A stretch of 64,000 nucleotides of DNA from Spongilla lacustris (Eukaryota; Porifera; Demospongiae; Spongillida; Spongillidae). This document shows positions 1-11,290 of this stretch, piece by piece. Numbering within the stretch: position 1 is the stretch's first letter; each line of letters opens with the position of its first letter. The position numbers and the translations under genes are program-made. The stretch lies in contig OX442417.1 in the NCBI GenBank assembly GCA_949361645.1, forward strand, positions 1,004,164-1,068,163, read 5' to 3'. The notes under the pieces were generated by a model that searched no databases, was not told where the DNA came from, and saw nothing but the letters and a program-made list of their open reading frames with translations.

Positions 1-675
1 CCCTTCCATTGATCCAACCGCAGATCTGTCATTATAATATATTACATCATCATCTGAATGAGAGTGATGATTGATAGGAGTGACTCCCACTAATAGAATA
101 TACCCATCTTCATCATCACTTTCGTAAGGACCAGGGTGTGCAGTATTAGATGGAGGTTTATGCTTTCCCTTTGATGCACAGACAGGTGAAGTGTATATTC
201 CCTGCTTATCAGAGGGAGGATAATGCTTCCCGTTTGATTCACTGACATGGCGATCATTATAGTATATTGCACTGTCATCACCTGAATTAGAGTGTGCAAT
301 ACATGAAATTTGAACTGAGAGAGGGTTGTGCCCTTCCATTGATCCAACAGCAGATCTGTCATTATAATATATTACATCATCATCTGAATGAGAGTGATGA
401 TCGATAGGAGTGACTCCCACTAATGGACTATAGTCGTCTTCATCATCACTTTCGTAACGACCAGGGTGTGTAGTATTTGCAGGTTGGTTAGATGGAGGTT
501 TATGCTTTCCCTTTGATGCACAAGCATTTAGCTTGTGGTGCACTGGAGAAGCTTTGACTGATTTTGTGTTGTGGCTCTGTGCAATTTTTAAGTAGTTTTC
601 AAGAAGGCTTGAGATATCTCTACTCTGACTTGTCTTAAATCCTTGCACAACTGTTCCTGAGTGGTCACTGAGTTT
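1..675 (-). CDS. Talin-like FERM protein: exon with end of F3 subdomain and a repeat-bearing acidic tail (partial)
   Basis: Open on the minus strand from an AG acceptor (ctgat at 676-680 on the plus strand) to the window edge, 225 codons without a stop. The first ~35 codons fit the last strand and C-terminal helix of the talin F3 (PTB-like) subdomain: TVVQGFKTSQSRDISSLLENY matches the known pattern of a strand followed by ISQLI-type helix. It joins the previous exon in phase 0. After the helix the sequence leaves talin similarity and becomes disordered and acidic (ESDDEDD, HSHSDDD, IYYNDRSAVGSMEG), with a 330-bp (110-codon) internal tandem duplication: 1-90 repeats at 331-420. Talin normally has a short linker and then helical rod bundles here. 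Whether a rod follows is unknown because the gene leaves the window. Frame and FERM end are seen; the function (membrane or integrin-tail binding) is family knowledge. Confidence 0.8.
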
Positions 676-862
676 CTGATCAGTGTTGTCATCAATGACA
701 TGCAAAGTATAAAAACTGATTGAGATGCATGCCACTAATACTATTGTAAGCCTCATCATGAGGATAAAATTAGATTAAAAGAGCACAAAGCTACTCCAAT
801 GAATGCATATGTATAGAGCATATATGTGTACATGTATGAGGGATTAATATAGTCCAACTTAC

Positions 863-1303
863 CAATACAAAGGTGTTAGGAGTCTGTGCCCAGCTATGCA
901 CCCTTTGCAGTGGCCAGGAATCGACTACAGACTTGGTTTTCAGCTCCAGTGTCATAATAGCATCCTTCTTGATGCCCAGAAGGATAGGAACAAGCTTCAT
1001 TTTTCCGAATGCTTTCTTTTTCACATGGAATATTGTGAGACCATATGTGGGCAGTGAACGACACAGCTGGATGTAAGCAAATTTAGCCTCTGGCTCAGTA
1101 AGACTCCGCAATTTTTTATATTCATTCATAATAGCACACTCCACATCAGGAGCTCTGATGTATTCATTTGGAAGAAATTCAACGATAGGAATGAGTTTGG
1201 AGCTGTCATGTTTGCCATATTGGACATGACACTGAATTGCGGCCAACAGAGTGGCTTCCTCTTTAGTGCAGGGCAAAGTCCCATCTAGTATGGCACCTTT
1301 CGA
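863..1303 (-). CDS. Talin-like FERM protein: exon encoding F2 and most of F3
   Basis: A 441-bp exon (147 codons, phase 0 at both ends), bounded by an acceptor (cag, plus 1304-1306) and a GTAAGT donor (plus 857-862). It carries the diagnostic talin stretch: DGTLP at the start of F2, EFLPNEYIRA (talin FLPKEYIK), EAKFAYIQLCRSLPTYGLTI (talin EAKVRYVKLARSLKTYGVSF), then KLVPILLGI (talin KLVPRLLGI) and a W-P-L..V..WA strand pair of F3. In talin this half of the FERM head binds acidic lipids and the NPxY tail of beta-integrin at the inner plasma membrane. Apparent ORF extension beyond either splice site is intronic. Talin assignment over ERM or kindlin rests on the LLGI and EYIK segments, from memory of the family. 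Confidence 0.9.
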
Positions 1304-1525
1304 CTGTGTACATGTATGTGCGTATGTGTATGCACGTACGTATGTGTGTGCACATGCATGTGTGTGCATGTATTATGATGTATATTATATGTGTTTGCAC
1401 TAGCTAATCAGTGTAACATTATATGTCATGGGTTTGTCAGTGAATTACAGAGATTTAATTACCTTACACCCATTCATTACAGATATGCAGCCCATAAACC
1501 AATTTCTCACGGTACAGTTTTATAC

Positions 1526-1668
1526 CTGCACATAGATGAGGTTGAGCTGTACCAGGTCAGTGACATCTACACTGGCATCAGAGAAGAAGTACTTCTTTCT
1601 CAAAGTTATCTCCGTGGTTTCTGTTACTCCTTGCTCACTTAGCGTCTTCTCAGGCAACAGCCACACAA
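1526..1668 (-). CDS. Talin-like FERM protein: exon encoding end of F1 and start of F2
   Basis: A 143-bp exon: two bases complete the preceding codon, then 47 codons to a phase-0 donor (CAG before GTATAA). It encodes LSEQGV, LRKKYFFSDASVD and VQLNLIYVQ, which match the talin F1/F2 join (REQGV, LRRKFFYSDQNVD, VQLNLLYVQ) residue by residue. The acceptor is TTGCAG (plus 1669-1674). The next exon continues with SKGAILDGTLP, as expected for talin. The intron to it is 222 bp. Homology and splice phase both support the call. Confidence 0.88.
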
Positions 1669-2120
1669 CTGCAATTTCAAACATTCAGTACTCATCTCAG
1701 CTCCCCTTCCACCCATTGAGAAATATGATAGCTCACTTGCAAGTAAGTTAACATGGACTGAAAATGATTCCCAGCAATCCACCAATCAAATGATTTAGGA
1801 ATAGAACTGTATTAACTGTTCTTTGAATTTAAACTTTTGAAACCTCTGAATGATAGTTACATTTTTTTAATGTAATAAAATAATTTATACATTAAAACGA
1901 TGAAATTTCCACTGATTATGATTTTGAAATAATTATTGTGCTTTTTTGAGGTAGCAATAATTGTTTTGGCTTTTCTAAACCAGCATACTAATAATTCGAT
2001 TATTATCAACCATTTTGTGTTAACTAGCACATGGACCGAGATAATTATATCTAAACTAAAATAGAGTTGACTAATTACATGTAGCACAATCATGCGTATG
2101 CACAACATTGGTAAACATAC

Positions 2121-2195
2121 GTGCATGTTGGCAAGAATTTCCTCTTCTGCAAACATCATCCAAGGTGAAAGAAAACTCCTCGCCATTCAATAACC
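2121..2195 (-). CDS. Talin-like FERM protein: short F1 exon just downstream of the giant intron
   Basis: A 75-bp exon after a good acceptor (cattgtttcag) and before a GTATGT donor. Only one of three frames is open; it starts with two bases that complete a codon left by the exon at 46444-46573 (…SRI-G) and reads LLNGEEFSFTLDD, matching talin RIGITNHDEYSLV after the join. It ends with one extra base, as required by the exon at 1526-1668. The ~30-residue F1 loop region of talin is much shortened, or a small phase-1 exon in the 452-bp intron 1669-2120 has been missed. Identification depends on the two-sided phase match more than on similarity. Confidence 0.75.
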
Positions 2196-2331
2196 CTGAA
2201 ACAATGAAAGTAGAGCTGGGATGTACATGTATCATTTGCCATGAAAACTAGATAACATAGGTTGCAAGCTAGCAATAGGACCGAGGCACTGTATGGTGCC
2301 TAGCAACAGAGTGCTTCATGGTGCCTAGCAT

Positions 2332-2364
<33 letters not shown>

Positions 2365-3116
2365 CTGCATGGTGTGCTGCCTCAGCAACAGGGCAACACT
2401 GTACAGTGGCTTGGTGTATTATGCATTGCATGTCTTAGTCCCACTGATTAGACCTGGCTATAGTATTAACTGTTGAATAAATATTTGGTGCTTTATAAAG
2501 TTTGCATCGAAAATCAATTTTCAGTCAGTATAAAAATAATTTTGCTATCTGAGCTGTATGGCAGGCTCAACCTGAATTTGGAGGACAAGTGCAACTGCAG
2601 TCCTATCCAGATGGATCCCCTCTTAAAGTTTAACTGACAGTTATTGAGCATGTATTAAATGTTGTAACATCACTTATATCATTATTATATTGTGAAAACA
2701 AATTCAACTGGCAACATTGCAAAATAGCTATCGTGATTCTGGCCTTTAGACAACTATATTTGCTATTGGGGGATTCATCCGCATTCATATGAAACATGGC
2801 GCTATCCATGCGCAATGACTGCATGAGCATGGGAATCATCCTTGTCAAAAGAAAAATAGTCCTCTGGAAAAAAAACTCAATCAACACAAGACCTTATGTA
2901 TATTGAATATAATATAATACTTATAAAGCAATACTAGCGTCCATCAATGCATTTAATGGTAACATTATCCTCACTGATCATGGTAAGAAATTTAAAATTA
3001 CGCACAAGTACCATATGATGCAGAGCCCTAAACAGGTATAATCTATAGGTTGCCTACAGAATTAAAAGAGTTTTGGAACGAAGATAAAGATTTTAATATA
3101 ATTATATATATATATA
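2196..3116 (-). other. Start of the giant intron: non-element intronic sequence
   Basis: Unique AT-rich intron sequence between the exon at 2121-2195 and the first foldback element. It holds a 32-bp poly-G run at 2333-2364 and ends in an AT/TA run directly before 3117. A minus-strand ORF around 2630-2887 has no recognisable similarity and is probably chance. I see no other gene here. Confidence 0.6.
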
Positions 3117-4009
3117 TGGGACAGTCTCCGAGAAAACTGCCCTTCGCATATATATATAAAATGTTATAAAAATGCTTCTCTTTTGAATCGCTATATCTTC
3201 CGAACGGTTTAAGCTATCAACGTCCTATTTTCGAAGCACATGAATATTCAACTACATCCTGTGGGCTGGGACATTTATAACAACCACCCCACCCACTACC
3301 ATAGTCTGGGGACCTATAGCTGAATTGTTTCCTGCAGAAGAAGCTTTGCGCTTCAAGTTTCGACGTTGACTTGAGCGTATGATTTCGAACGGTGCGAAGA
3401 CGACAAGATATAAGATCAATCCGACGAAGAAGTTTGAGAGCGGTAACGATCTGTGGCAGATAGCTGCAGACGAGTAGTGGATCCCATAGTGGACAGCTGT
3501 GGAGTATGGAAGATAGCTGTGGAGCAGACAGTGGAGTAACTGCATGTGACCAGTACGCGGAGTGGACCCTACGGCAGACAGCAGTGGAATGAGCACTACA
3601 GCAGACGAAACCTAAAGCAGCCCCAGAGGGAAAAGTTCACAACTATACTATCAACAAAGCCAGGCACAGCTGTGGAATGGATTCCACAGTGGAATCCAGA
3701 GTGCAGTACACAGCTGTAGAGACGGCAGACAGATCTATAGGTGTGTCCAGAAGACAGTGGAACAACTACCATCAACACTGTACTGTATGGAATGGACTCT
3801 ACTGTAGACATCTATACTGTGTTGAGTGGGACCCTACTGAGTCAGTGGACCCTGCGGCAGACATCATATGGCAGGCAGACAACTGTAGTGTGGTGGACCA
3901 TATGGTAGAACCTCACAGCAGTGGACACTGACAGCTGAGATGCAGGCAGACAAGTATGTAACTTTGCAAGCAGTTGTGGAGTGCACTCTATAGCTATTCC
4001 TTACAGTGA

Positions 4010-5650
4010 TCAGTGTCAGCCATGATGTGGTTTAGAATGGGCCCTACCCCTGTGCTAAGCCCTACAACTATTCCTTATAGTGAACAGTGTCAACCATGGA
4101 GTGGGCCCTCTTATCAATGCACTCTACCCTACTCTGTACGATTGAGTGGACTCCACCCTAACCCCTGTGCTACGCACTACAACTATTCCTTACAGTGAAC
4201 CCATGGAGTGGGCCCTCTTATTAATGCACCCTACTCTGTACGATTGAGTGGACTCCACCCTACCCCCTGTGCTACGCCCTACAACTATTCCTTACAGCAA
4301 ACAGTGTCAAACACGGAGTGGGCCCTCTTATTAATGCACTCCACCCTACTGTGTATGATTGAGTGGACTCCACCCTACCCCCTGTACTACGCCCTACAAC
4401 TATTCCTTACGGACATCACCTTTTGAATGGACTCCATGCATCCTACAGTGTACATGTACGATTGAGTGGACTCCACCCTACCCCTTGTGCTACGCCCTAC
4501 AACCAACTTTTCCTTACAGCAAACAGTGTCAACAATGGAGTGGGCCCTCTTATCAATGCACTCTACCCTACTCTGTACGATTGAGTGGACTCCACCCTAC
4601 CCCCTGTGCTACGCCCTACAACTATTCCTTACAGTGAACAGTGTCAACCATGGAGTGGGCCCTCTTATTAATGCACCCCACCCTACTCTGTACGATTGAG
4701 TGGACTCCACCCTACCCCCTGTGCTACGCCCTACAACTATTCCTTACAGTGAACAGTGTCAACCATGGTATTAATGCACTCTACCCTACTCAGTACGATT
4801 GAGTGGACTCCTCCCTACCCCCTGTGCTACACCCTACAACTATTCCTTACAGTGAACAGTGTCAACCATGGACTGGGCCCTCTTATTAATGCACCCCACC
4901 CTACTCTGTACGATTGAGTGGACTCCACCCTACCCCCTGTGCTACGCCCTACAACTATTCCTTACAGCAAACAGTGTCAAACATGGACTGGGCCCTCTTA
5001 TTAATGCACTCCACCCTACTGCGTATGATTGAGGGGACTCAACCCTACCACCTGTGCTACACCCTACAACTACACAGCGAACAGTGACAACCATGGAGTG
5101 GGCCCTCTTATTAATGCACTCTACCCACTCTGTACGATTGAGTGGACTCCACCCTAACCCCTGTGCTACGCCCTACAACCAACTATTCCTTACAGCAAAC
5201 AGTGTCAACAATGGAGTGGGCCCTCTTATTAATGCACTCCACCCTACTGTGTACGGTTGAGTGGACTCCACCCTACTGTGTACGATTGAGTGGACTCCAC
5301 CCTACTGTGTACGATTGAGTGGACTCCACCCTACTGTGTACGATTGAGTGGACTCCACCCTACCCCCTGTGCTACGCCCTACAACCAACTATTCCTTACA
5401 GCAAACAGTGTCAACCATGGAGTGGGCCTTCTTATTAATGCACTCCACCCTACCCCGTGCTATTCAGTGGGCTCCACCCTACCCATATGGCTGCGCCGTA
5501 CAGCTGTTCCTTACAGTGATCACCCTCTTTTGAATGGACTCCACCCTACCCTGTACTATGGAGTGGACTCCATCCTACGACCCTGTACTGCACCCTACAG
5601 CTATTGTTTACAGTGAACAAAGTTAGCCATGGAGTGGACTCTCTTTGTAG
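4010..5650 (+). repeat. 115-bp satellite array, left arm of element 1
   Basis: Head-to-tail copies of a ~115-bp unit containing GAGTGGACTCCACCCTAC, CTATTCCTTACAG and GTGGGCCCTCTTAT. Copies are more diverged and indel-rich than in the opposite arm; a short sub-array of a 30-bp piece (GTGTACGATTGAGTGGACTC) occurs at 5230-5350. Confidence 0.85.
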
Positions 5651-5699
5651 TGGACTCCACCCTACCCCTTGTGCTGGTCCTACAGCTATCCCTTAATGA

Positions 5700-6530
5700 T
5701 CACCTGAACACTTTTGTTGAACCTTATACTACATGTAAGACTGCTTCATGTACATGCGTATGAGTATATCAAGTTTGCATATGCTATGCATAACTGTTCA
5801 TGTACACGTACGTGTAGCTGTTGGTTACCCTATTTGTGTACATGTTGGCTGGTACATGAGCCTGTAGTACCTCAAAAGGATATGTATAAACCTTACTAGC
5901 ACTGACCAACAAAGATCACAGATAGGGCTAGTAATGATATTCACTGTTAGTACAACAGCTCCGCTTAGTGGTGAATGTCATTACTAGCCCTATCTATGAT
6001 CTGGCTGCAGTATGGGGTACCTACTTGTAGTAGGCAAGGTACTACTAAGCTTACTTGGGTATGTTCAATACCTGACATGTTGAACATCTGCAAAACGAAA
6101 ACTTTATCATAGCAGTCATACATGCATGTACAACAAGGTTCAACAAAGGTAGGGCACAGCACAGAAGTCAAGGGTTCCACTCCATGTCTGACTACAACAG
6201 GGTTCACTGCAAAGTTGCACAGATGTCTGTGACACCCCCGGGGGTTCTCTACTATTAGGTCCACTCCATCAGTCTTTTGGACATACATGTACATCTATGT
6301 GGAGTCCATTCCATAGCTATGCTGACAAATGTTTCTGAAAGTCGTGTTTTCCACCATTTAACATGGCTGTCTGCAGTAGGGTCTACTCGGTACAGTAAAT
6401 GTCGTACCAAGCTAAACAGAACCACTTCACCCTTGCCATCCTGCTACATGTATACATGTATGACCACACACCCTTGCCAGCCTGCACCAAGCTGAGAATT
6501 GTAGTCGATAGGGTGGAGTCCACTCAATAT
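5700..6530. other. Central region of element 1
   Basis: Unique sequence between the two arms. It contains an inverted pair, GATAGGGCTAGTAATGATAT (5921-5940) and its near complement at 5977-5996. This motif recurs in the centres of elements 3, 4 and 5 although their arms differ. No gene is recognised. Confidence 0.6.
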
Positions 6531-6539
6531 CTCAGAGAG

Positions 6540-8450
6540 TCCACTCAAAAGAGGGTCCACTCCACGACTGACCATGTTCGCTGTAAACAACACAGGGGGT
6601 AGGGTGGAGTCCACTCAATCGTACTGAGTAGGGTAGAGTGCATTGATAAGAGAGCCCACTCCATGGTTGACACTGTTCACTGTAAGGAATAGTTGTAGGG
6701 CGTAGCACAGGGGGTAGGGTGGAGTCCACTCAATCGTACAGAGTAGGGTAGAGTGCATTGATAAGAGGGCCCACTCCATTGTTGACACTGTTTGCTGTAA
6801 GGAATAGTTGTATGGCGTAGCACAGGGGGTAGGGTGGAGTCCACTCAATCGTACAGAGTAGGGTAGAGTGCATTGATAAGAGGGCCCACTCCATGGTTGA
6901 CACAGTTCGCTGTAAGGAATAGTTGTACGGCGTAGCACAGGGGGTAGGGTGGAGTCCACTCAATCGTACAGAGTAGGGTAGAGTGCATTGATAAGAGGGC
7001 CCACTCCATGGTTGACACTGTTTGCTGTAAGGAATAGTTGTACGGCGTAGCACAGGGGGTAGGGTGGAGTCCACTCAATCGTACAGAGTAGGGTAGAGTG
7101 CATTGATAAGAGGGCCCACTCCATGGTTGACACTGTTTGCTGTAAGGAATAGTTGTACAGCGTAGCATAGGGGGTAGGGTGGAGTCCACTCAATCGTACA
7201 GAGTAGGGTAGAGTGCATTGATAAGAGGGCCCACTCCATGGTTGACACTGTTTGCTGTAAGGAATAGTTGTAGGGCGTAGCACAGGTGGTAGGGTGGAGT
7301 CCACTCAATCGTACTGAGTAGGGTAGAGTGCATTGATAAGAAGGACCACTCCATGGTTGACACTGTTCACTGTAAGGTATAGTTGTAGGGCGTAGCACAG
7401 GGGGTAGGGTGGAGTCCACTCAATCGTACAGAGTAGGGTAGAGTGCATTGATAAGAGGGCCCACTCCATTGTTGACACTGTTTGCTGTAAGGAATAGTTG
7501 TAGGGCGTAGCACAGGGGGTAGGGTGGAGTCCACTCAATCGTACAGAGTAGGGTGCATTAATAAGAGGGCCCACTCCATGGGTTCACTGTAAGGAATAGT
7601 TGTAGTGCGTAGCACAGGGGTTAGGGTGGAGTCCACTCAATCGTACTGAGTAGGGTAGAGTGCATTGATAAGAGGGCCCACTCCATTGTTGACACTGTTC
7701 ACTGTAAGGAATAGTTGTGGGCGTAGCACAGGGGTTAGGGTGGAGTCCACTCAATCGTACAGAGTAGGGTAGAGTGCATTGATAAGAGGGCCCACTCCAT
7801 TGTTGACACTGTTCACTGTAAGGAATAGTTGTAGGGCGTAGCACAGGGGGTAGGGTGGAGTCCACTCAATCGTACACAGTAGGGTAGAGTGCATTGATAA
7901 GAGGGCCCACTCCATGGTTGACACAGTTCGCTGTAAGGAATAGTTGTACGGCGTAGCACAGGGGGTAGGGTGGAGTCGACTGAATCGTACAGAGTAGGGT
8001 GGGGTGCATTATTAAGAGGGCCCACTCCAGGGTTGACACTGTTTGCTGTAAGGAATAGTTGTAGGGCGTAGCACAGGTGGTAGGGTGGAGTCCACTCAAT
8101 CGTACTGAGTAGGGTAGAGTGCATTGATAAGAGGGCCCACTCCACGGCTGACACTGTTCACTGTAAGGAATAGTTGTAGAGCGTAGCACAGGCGGTAGGG
8201 TGGAGTCCACTCAATCGTACAGGGTAGGATGGAGTGCATTAATAAGAAGGCCCACTCCATGGTTGACACTGTTCACTGTAAGGTATAGTTGTAGGGCGTA
8301 GCACAGGGGGTAGGGTGGAGTCCACTCAATCGTACAGAGTAGGGTGGGTTGCATTAGTAAGAGGGCCCACTCCATGGTTGACACTGTTCACTATAAGGAA
8401 TAGTTGTAGGGCTTAGCACAGGGGTAGGGCCCATTCTAAACCACATCATG
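6540..8450 (-). repeat. 115-bp satellite array, right arm of element 1
   Basis: About 16 copies of the same unit in inverted orientation, very regular over 6600-7580 (ORFs recur every exactly 115 bp). Because 115 is not a multiple of three and the unit has one stop in one of three frames, each ORF runs 345 bp, which explains the ladder of 114-codon ORFs; they are not genes. Confidence 0.9.
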
Positions 8451-9690
8451 GCTGACACTGATCACTGTAAGGAATAGCTATAGAGTGCACTCCACAACTG
8501 CTTGCAAAGTTACATACTTGTCTGCCTGCATCTCAGCTGTCAGTGTCCACTGCTGTGAGGTTCTACCATATGGTCCACCACACTACAGTTGTCTGCCTGC
8601 CATATGATGTCTGCCGCAGGGTCCACTGACTCAGTAGGGTCCCACTCAACACAGTATAGATGTCTACAGTAGAGTCCATTCCATACAGTACAGTGTTGAT
8701 GGTAGTTGTTCCACTGTCTTCTGGACACACCTATAGATCTGTCTGCCGTCTCTACAGCTGTGTACTGCACTCTGGATTCCACTGTGGAATCCATTCCACA
8801 GCTGTGCCTGGCTTTGTTGATAGTATAGTTGTGAACTTTTCCCTCTGGGGTCCATTACATAGCTGCCTGCCTGCCTGCTTTAGGTTTCGTCTGCTGTAGT
8901 GCTCATTCCACTGCTGTCTGCCGTAGGGTCCACTCCGCGTACTGGTCACATGCAGTTACTCCACTGTCTGCTCCACAGCTATCTTCCATACTCCACAGCT
9001 GTCCACTATGGGATCCACTACTCGTCTGCATGCAGCTATCTGCCACAGATCGTTACCGCTCTCAAACTTCTTCGTCGGATTGATCTTATATCTTGTCGTC
9101 TTCGCACCGTTCGAAATCATACGCTCAAGTCAACGTCGAAACTTGAAGCGCAAAGCTTCTTCTGCAGGAAACAATTCAGCTATAGGTCCCCAGACTATGG
9201 TAGTGGGTGGAGTGGTTGTTATAAATGTCCCAGCCCACAGGATGTAGTTGAATATTCATGTGCTTCGGTGAATGGAAGCGGTTCGCGTACGTACAACGGC
9301 GCGAGTCGAGCGGGAAAAATGTACCAACTTTGCACCACTGTATCTCCGTAACGGATGACATAAAAATTAACGAACAGAACAAATCGATAGGTATAGGACC
9401 TCTCTACCTACAAACCGAATTTGAAGCGATTTGATTACTCCTACAGAAAGTTATGGCGGGTTTGAACCCGGTGGGGTATCGAACGTTGCAATACTGGCAC
9501 GGAGCAAGTGCATGACTCCAAAATGTATTTTACTATAGGGAAATGGTGTAGTATGAAGTATTGAAAATAGGACGTTGATAGCTTAAACCGTTCGGAAGAT
9601 ATAGCGATTCAAAAGAGAAGCATTTTTATAACATTTTATATATATATGCGAAGGGCAGTTTTCTCGGAGACTGTCCCATATATATATATA

Positions 9691-10512
9691 TGGGACAGTT
9701 TCCACGAAAATGGCCCTTCGTTTATAATTATAAAGTCTTATAAAATTGCTTTGCATTTGAATCGTAATAACTTCCGAACGATTAATGCTATCAACTTCCT
9801 ATTTTCAACACTTCATACCACACCATTTCTCTACGGTAAAAAACATTTTGGGGTCTTGCACTTGCTCCGTGCCAGAATTGCAACGTCCGATACCCCACCG
9901 GGTTCAAACCCAACATAACTTTCTGTAGGAGTTATGAAATCTCTTCAAATTCGGTTTGTAGGTGTAGAGGTCCTATACCTATCGATTTGTTCTGTTCGTT
10001 GATTTTTATGCTATCTATTACGGAGATACAGTTGAACAAACTACGTGCCCATTTTCGCGCTCGATTCGCGCCAATGATTTGGGCAAATTGCGTTCCGCTC
10101 AATGTATGGGGAGGCGGGGATTATAACATTGGCGCGAATCAAGCGGGAAAACGTGCACGTAGTTTGTTCAACTGTATCTCGGTAACGGATGGCATAAAAA
10201 TTAACGAACAGAACAAATCGATAGGTATAGGACCTCTCCACCTACAAACCAAATTTGAAGCGATTTCATAACTCCTACAAAAAGTTATGTTGAGTTTCAA
10301 CCCGGTGGGGTATCGGACGTTGCAATTCTGGCACAGAGCAAGTGCAAGACCCCAAAATGTATTTTACCGTAGAGAAATGGTGTGGTATGAAGGGTTGAAA
10401 ATAGGAAGTTGATACCCTTAATCGTTCGGAAGTTATTACGAATCAAATGCAAAGCAATTTTATAAGACTTTATAATTATAAACGAAGGGCCATTTTCGTG
10501 GAAACTGTCCCA
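9691..10512. mobile_element. Foldback element 2 (822-bp palindromic copy)
   Basis: A near-perfect inverted repeat with ends TGGGACAGTTTCCACGAAAA and complement. It consists only of the outer domain shared by all family members, turned around a short centre with CCAATGATTTGGGC and GGGGAGGCGGGG. It is separated from element 1 by 12 bp of TA and from element 3 by a 38-bp AT run. No coding capacity; presumably mobilised by a transposase supplied elsewhere. Confidence 0.88.
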
Positions 10513-11109
10513 TATAATTATATATATAATTATATATACCGGTATATATATGGGACAGTTTCCGAGAAAATGATACTTCGCATATATAAATATAAAGTTA
10601 TAAAAATGCCTCGCGTTTGAATCGCTATAACTCCCGAACGATAAACGATATTAACTTCCTATTTTCAACACTTCATACTACACCATTGCTCTATAGTAAA
10701 ATACATTTTGGGGCCTTGCACTTGCTCCGTGCCAGTATTGCAACGTTCGATACCCCACCGGGTTCTAACCCACCATAACTTTAGGTAGGAGTAATCAATT
10801 CGCTTCAAATTCGGTTTGTAGGTAGAGAGGTCATATACCTATCGATTTGTTCTGTTCGTTAATTTTTATGTCATCCGTTACGGAGATACAGCGGCGCAAA
10901 GTTGGTACACGTTTCCCGCTCGAATTGCGCCGTTGTACGTGCGTGAACCGCTTCCATACCAAATTACATGAATATGCAACTACTTCCTGTGGGCTGAGAC
11001 TTGGATAACTTATAGCCACACCTATGTATACTGCGCTAGCTAGCTAGCTGGGTAAGTATTTAATCTATCGCCCCTGTCACAGTTGATATTCGTTATTATC
11101 TGTGTAGAT

Positions 11110-11290
11110 AAACGATATGCATAGCGACGTCCACTGAAGACAAGCTCGTAAGAGGTTCAATCGGCGGACGAGTTCGAGCCGGTACGGTTACGACGAGATA
11201 TTCAAGATACTTTCGATGAGGATGGGGAGATCGAGAACGGTAGTGACGGCGGTCATACCACTGACGATGGTGGTTGTAGGAAGTAAACAG
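11110..11290 (+). pseudogene. Relic of transposase 5' end in left arm of element 3
   Basis: After GTAGATAAACGATATG comes a decayed copy of the first ~55 codons of the zinc-finger transposase of element 4: ACTGAAGACAAGCTCGT, then in a shifted frame SADEFEPVRLR and FDEDGEIENGSDGGHTTDD, matching the SADEFE and acidic D/G/S-rich start of the intact protein. A frameshift lies between these pieces. An inverted copy is in the other arm. It shows element 3 is an internal-deletion derivative of a gene-bearing ancestor. Confidence 0.7.

Larger units (their letters stand above)
3117..9678. mobile_element. Foldback element 1 (6.56 kb, non-autonomous)
   Basis: Begins TGGGACAGTCTCCGAGAAAA and ends with its inverted complement, between TA runs. 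Left arm 3117-5660 and right arm ~6520-9678 are inverted copies: positions x and ~12471-x pair through 3596-3931 and 8540-8875. The left outer domain lacks ~300 bp present on the right (break at about 3237). Inner arms are arrays of a 115-bp satellite. A short relic of the transposase 5' region (TTTCGAACGGTGCGAAGACGACAA) lies near 3389-3412 and inverted near 9087-9110. No long conserved ORF is present; the many 60-150 codon ORFs are by-products of the repeats. Confidence 0.85.

Noticed and set aside
791..1369. 192-codon ORF taken as a complete small gene
   Set aside because: Its ends run past clear splice sites into intron; only 863-1303 is coding.
2630..2887. Possible additional talin-like exon in the giant intron
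   Set aside because: Phase and homology already connect 46444-46573 directly to 2121-2195, and the translation does not resemble a missing talin segment.
6615..8210. Ladder of overlapping 113-114-codon minus-strand ORFs
   Set aside because: They recur every 115 bp and are the translation of one satellite unit in rotating frames; each ends at the same repeat-borne stop.
9646..10271. ORFs containing FCSLIF..TEIQLNKL or their complements near element ends
   Set aside because: The frame is found wherever the outer domain occurs, without conserved start or stop; it follows from the conserved non-coding block.
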